From UBA1172 sp002457135 (lineage in GTDB: Bacteria; Pseudomonadota; Alphaproteobacteria; Puniceispirillales; UBA1172), in contig CBFIBR010000005.1 of assembly GCA_965660935.1 (NCBI GenBank), forward strand, positions 1 through 64,000: a stretch of DNA of 64,000 nt. The letters run 5' to 3'. Below, piece after piece: positions 61,512-64,000 of the stretch (positions within the stretch are counted from its first letter, which is position 1; each line of letters begins with the position of its first letter). The position numbers and the translations under genes are program-made. The notes beneath the pieces are model-generated. The model searched no databases and was not told where the DNA came from. It was given only the letters and a program-made list of their open reading frames with translations.

Positions 61512-62225
61512 ATGAAGATTTGCCGGATATATCCAGGCATGGCAGCCCTTATGATCAGTATGACCGGTTGTCATTTTGATACTGATACCCTGACCTATTC
61601 AGTTTTGCGTGGGGATGATGCCATTATTGATGGTGAATATCTTTTGCCAGGTTCTGCTGATATCCCGACCCTCAGCTTTGATGATTTTGCCCATTACATG
61701 CCGGACAGTATTTCGGTTGACCATCTGGAGTTGTTCAACGATCCGGGTATGGTTGCTGCTTCCCTGTCCACATCTCCGGTTCCGGAGGAGGATATCATCG
61801 GCACGCGTTACATTCTTCAGGCCACATGCAACGGCCCGCCTTGCAAGAACGATCAACTCACAGGAACAGCCGTGCTGGTTTTCTATCCGGATGATCGCAT
61901 TATCAGCCTGGAGATGATTGATCTTTCGAGCGCTGACCTCAATTTCCATCTGCATGGGAATTTGACGGCACGGTCGGATATACCCGCTGTTGCTGATGCC
62001 AGTGCAATCCTGTCCTTCACGCAAGGCAGCGAAGTTTTCACCATCAACCCGGTAGCGGGTTTCACGCTTGATACGAATACTCTCGCCATTCCTGATACTT
62101 CCGGTATTCCTGATACTTCTGGCGTGAGTGATCCCCATCTTCATTTCAATTTTCAGTATGGTGACGAGACACCGTTTGTCATTCAGGGTTCAGGCCTGCC
62201 CGTTCCCGGCAACCAGCTGCAATGA
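61512..62225 (+). CDS. Predicted lipoprotein of unknown function
   Basis: 237-residue protein from the ATG at 61512, with AAGAGAAG just upstream. Lipobox-like ISMTGC (Cys about 20) after a short hydrophobic stretch. The rest is beta-rich and acidic, with a Cys pair NGPPC in ATCNGPPCKND and no recognised domain. An 18-bp duplication (62088-62123) gives Ile-Pro-Asp-Thr-Ser-Gly twice near the C-terminus. It starts 27 bp after the OmpA-like gene and may be co-transcribed, hinting at a three-gene envelope operon. The 3' end overlaps the convergent ABC transporter gene by 36 bp. I do not recognise the family. Confidence 0.8.
   Translation: MKICRIYPGMAALMISMTGCHFDTDTLTYSVLRGDDAIIDGEYLLPGSADIPTLSFDDFAHYMPDSISVDHLELFNDPGMVAASLSTSPVPEEDIIGTRYILQATCNGPPCKNDQLTGTAVLVFYPDDRIISLEMIDLSSADLNFHLHGNLTARSDIPAVADASAILSFTQGSEVFTINPVAGFTLDTNTLAIPDTSGIPDTSGVSDPHLHFNFQYGDETPFVIQGSGLPVPGNQLQ
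62088..62123 (+). repeat. 18-bp in-frame duplication in the lipoprotein gene
   Basis: ATTCCTGATACTTCCGGT at 62088-62105 is repeated with two changes at 62106-62123, encoding Ile-Pro-Asp-Thr-Ser-Gly twice. Confidence 0.88.
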
Positions 62226-63977
62226 TGCGAGGTCATGGTAAAGCGGGCAGGATGACAGCAGTTCTTCATGCCCGCCCATGGCGATGATCTGGCCGCCATC
62301 CATCACGATGATCCTGTCCGCGCTCAACACCGTGGCCAGGCGATGGGCGATGACAACGGTGGTGCGGCCCTCCATCAGGGAGGCAAGCGCCGCCTGCACC
62401 GCTTGTTCCGACTGCGCATCAAGCGAGGATGTAGCCTCATCCAGCAGGAGAATCTCAGGATTGCGTAACAAAGCGCGGGCAATCGAAATCCGCTGACGCT
62501 GGCCACCCGACAGCCTGACCCCCTTTTCCCCGATTGCGGTGTCATAGCCATCAGCAAGCGCCGTGATGAAACCGTCAGCATGGGCCGAACGGGCGGCGGC
62601 AACCATGGCATCACGGCTGGCGGCGGGATTGCCAAAGAGGATATTTTCAGCAATCGTCCCGGAAAAGAGGGCTGTTTCCTGCGGGACCAGACCCATGACA
62701 CCCCGCAGATTGTCAAGCCGGGCTGAACGCGCATCAACGCCGCCGATCAGCACCCTGCCCTCCACCGGATCAAACAGGCGCAGGATCAGCCCCAGCATGG
62801 TGGATTTGCCAGCCCCGCTCGGTCCCACCAGGGCAACCCGTTCCGATGGCCGGATATCAAGGTCAATCCCCCTCAGCGTCTTGAAATCAGGGCGTGTTGC
62901 ATAATGAAAGAAAACACGTTCAAACCGGATGGAAAGCCCGCCCTCTGGCAGCGGGACCGGATCAACAGGTGACGTGATGGTCATGGGCTGCTGCATCAGT
63001 TTGGCGATCCGTTCGGCGGCCCCGGCGGCGCGTTGCAGCTCCCCCACAACATCGGTTAGTGACCCCACCGATGAGGCCACCAGCGCGGCATAGAAAACAA
63101 AGGCAGACAGATCACCGGCCGTCATCCGGCCTTCGAGCAGATCCTGCCCCCCCAGCCAGAGAATAAAGGATATGGCAGAGAAGACGAGGAGGATCACCAC
63201 CCCGCTCAACACCCCACGCAGCATCAGGCGGCGAATAGCGGCATCATAACTCTCATTGGTGGCGGTGTTGAACCTATCCTCCATGTAATGACTGCGGGCA
63301 AAAGCCTGAACCGTGCCAATGGCGGCCAGTGCCTCTTCAGCCTCAACCGAAACATCGGCCAGTTTATCCTGGGCCAGCCTCGATTGACGGCGCAGGCGGC
63401 GGCCGATCAGGATCACCGGCACCACCACAGCGGGGATCACCGCCATGATCACCAGCGACAGTTTGGGTGAGGTCAGCACCAGCAGCACCACGCCGCCGAT
63501 CAGCACCAGCACATTGCGCATGGCCATCGACAGGCTGGATGCCATGACCGTCTGGATGAGGGTGGTATCAACCGTCAGGGTTGAGATCACATCCCCGGTG
63601 CGGTTCTGTTCAAACCATGCCGAGGACAGGCCCATGGTATGGCGAAACGCAGCTTTGCGGAGATCGGCAACAATCTTTTCAGCAACCTTGTTGATCAGCA
63701 CGGTGCGAAGATAGCTCCCCAGCGCCAGCATCATGGTAATGCCGATGCAGATCACCACCGCCCGATCAAGCAGATCACTGTCACCCCGGCTGAGCCCGCT
63801 ATCCACCAGATAGGCAATGCCGCGCCCCAGCATCAGCAAGGCCGCCGCCACCAGTGTTATCGCCGCCAGCGCTTTCAGTAATTCAGCGCGATGAGGCCAT
63901 ATCCAGGGTGAAAGTGTCTTGAGCGGGGCAAGCGAATGCAGTCGCCCTTTGGGGGGTGAAATTGCGTGATCATCCAT
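62190..63977 (-). CDS. MsbA-like ABC exporter (fused permease-ATPase)
   Basis: 595-residue half-transporter that would dimerise. An N-terminal six-helix ABC transmembrane type 1 domain (about 30-320) contains KAAFRHTMGLSSAWFEQNRTGDVISTLTVDTTLIQ, followed by a nucleotide-binding domain with Walker A GPSGAGKST, signature LSGGQRQRISIARALL, Walker B ILLLDEATSSLD and H-loop IAHRL. Such proteins export lipids, glycolipids or drugs; MsbA itself flips lipid A core, but many alphaproteobacteria carry several paralogues, so the substrate is undecided. It starts near the window edge with an ATG at 63977 and overlaps the convergent lipoprotein gene by 36 bp. Confidence 0.94.
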   Translation of the reverse strand: MDDHAISPPKGRLHSLAPLKTLSPWIWPHRAELLKALAAITLVAAALLMLGRGIAYLVDSGLSRGDSDLLDRAVVICIGITMMLALGSYLRTVLINKVAEKIVADLRKAAFRHTMGLSSAWFEQNRTGDVISTLTVDTTLIQTVMASSLSMAMRNVLVLIGGVVLLVLTSPKLSLVIMAVIPAVVVPVILIGRRLRRQSRLAQDKLADVSVEAEEALAAIGTVQAFARSHYMEDRFNTATNESYDAAIRRLMLRGVLSGVVILLVFSAISFILWLGGQDLLEGRMTAGDLSAFVFYAALVASSVGSLTDVVGELQRAAGAAERIAKLMQQPMTITSPVDPVPLPEGGLSIRFERVFFHYATRPDFKTLRGIDLDIRPSERVALVGPSGAGKSTMLGLILRLFDPVEGRVLIGGVDARSARLDNLRGVMGLVPQETALFSGTIAENILFGNPAASRDAMVAAARSAHADGFITALADGYDTAIGEKGVRLSGGQRQRISIARALLRNPEILLLDEATSSLDAQSEQAVQAALASLMEGRTTVVIAHRLATVLSADRIIVMDGGQIIAMGGHEELLSSCPLYHDLASLQLVAGNGQA

Positions 63978-64000
63978 AGCACTAACATAGTGAAAAACAC

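Overview
The window is a gene-dense piece of an alphaproteobacterial chromosome, high in GC apart from one island. The evidence is a complete alphaproteobacterial-type dcw cluster (FtsZ with a long linker and an IPAFLRRQAN-like tail), hisZ next to purA, efp next to suhB, a SerC of the alphaproteobacterial type with a structured leader, and RpoH with the RpoH box. I cannot name a genus from sequence alone. Genes are packed with many 4-bp ATGA-type overlaps. No stretch over 300 bases lacks a gene; the largest gaps are 56510-56746, 24916-25121 and 55732-55931 (the last holds a 6S RNA). I saw no tRNA, rRNA, CRISPR array or insertion sequence.

Layout: 1-10150 is the 3' end of the dcw cluster on the + strand (murD end, ftsW, murG, murC, murB, ddl, ftsQ, ftsA, ftsZ), followed by lpxC, bamD, recN and ligA to 16051. 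Then come a minus-strand block (M24 aminopeptidase P, prmA, uvrD), mlaA-mlaC (+), ettA and an unrecognised gene (-), and a DUF4212/sodium:solute symporter pair (+) ending in a clear terminator. Next are a YggT-like membrane protein, a DUF6476-like protein and rluD.

At 29201-30853 lies a low-GC island holding a two-gene type II restriction-modification system: a BstYI/BglII-family endonuclease and its methyltransferase. It sits between the 3' ends of two convergent host genes and is bracketed by a 13/14-bp direct repeat. This is the clearest horizontally acquired element in the window.

30851-46216 holds housekeeping genes: a Cys-form selenoprotein-B-like reductase, rpoH, purA, hisZ, serA, serC with its leader RNA, a GST-like protein, glmM, folP, ftsH, tilS and cpoB. 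46336-53365 is the tol-pal and ruv cluster on the minus strand (ruvC-ruvA-ruvB-ybgC-tolQ-tolR-tolA-tolB-pal in transcription order, with yebC just upstream). It is separated from cpoB by a strong terminator. 54231-56509 carries a YmdB-type phosphoesterase and the classical zapA-6S RNA-fau arrangement. 56747-62225 (+) holds class I aldolase, efp, suhB, a MotA/ExbB-like plus OmpA-like pair and a lipoprotein. An MsbA-like ABC exporter (-) closes the window.

Functionally the window is dominated by envelope growth and division: precursor synthesis (murB-G, ddl, glmM, lpxC), the divisome (ftsW/Q/A/Z, zapA), constriction coupling (Tol-Pal, CpoB), and outer-membrane assembly and lipid homeostasis (BamD, MlaA/C). 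DNA repair (RecN, LigA, UvrD, RuvABC) and translation factors (EF-P, EttA, YebC, PrmA, TilS, RluD) make up most of the rest. A recurrent oddity is short in-frame tandem repeats (12, 15 or 18 bp units) inside otherwise conserved genes.
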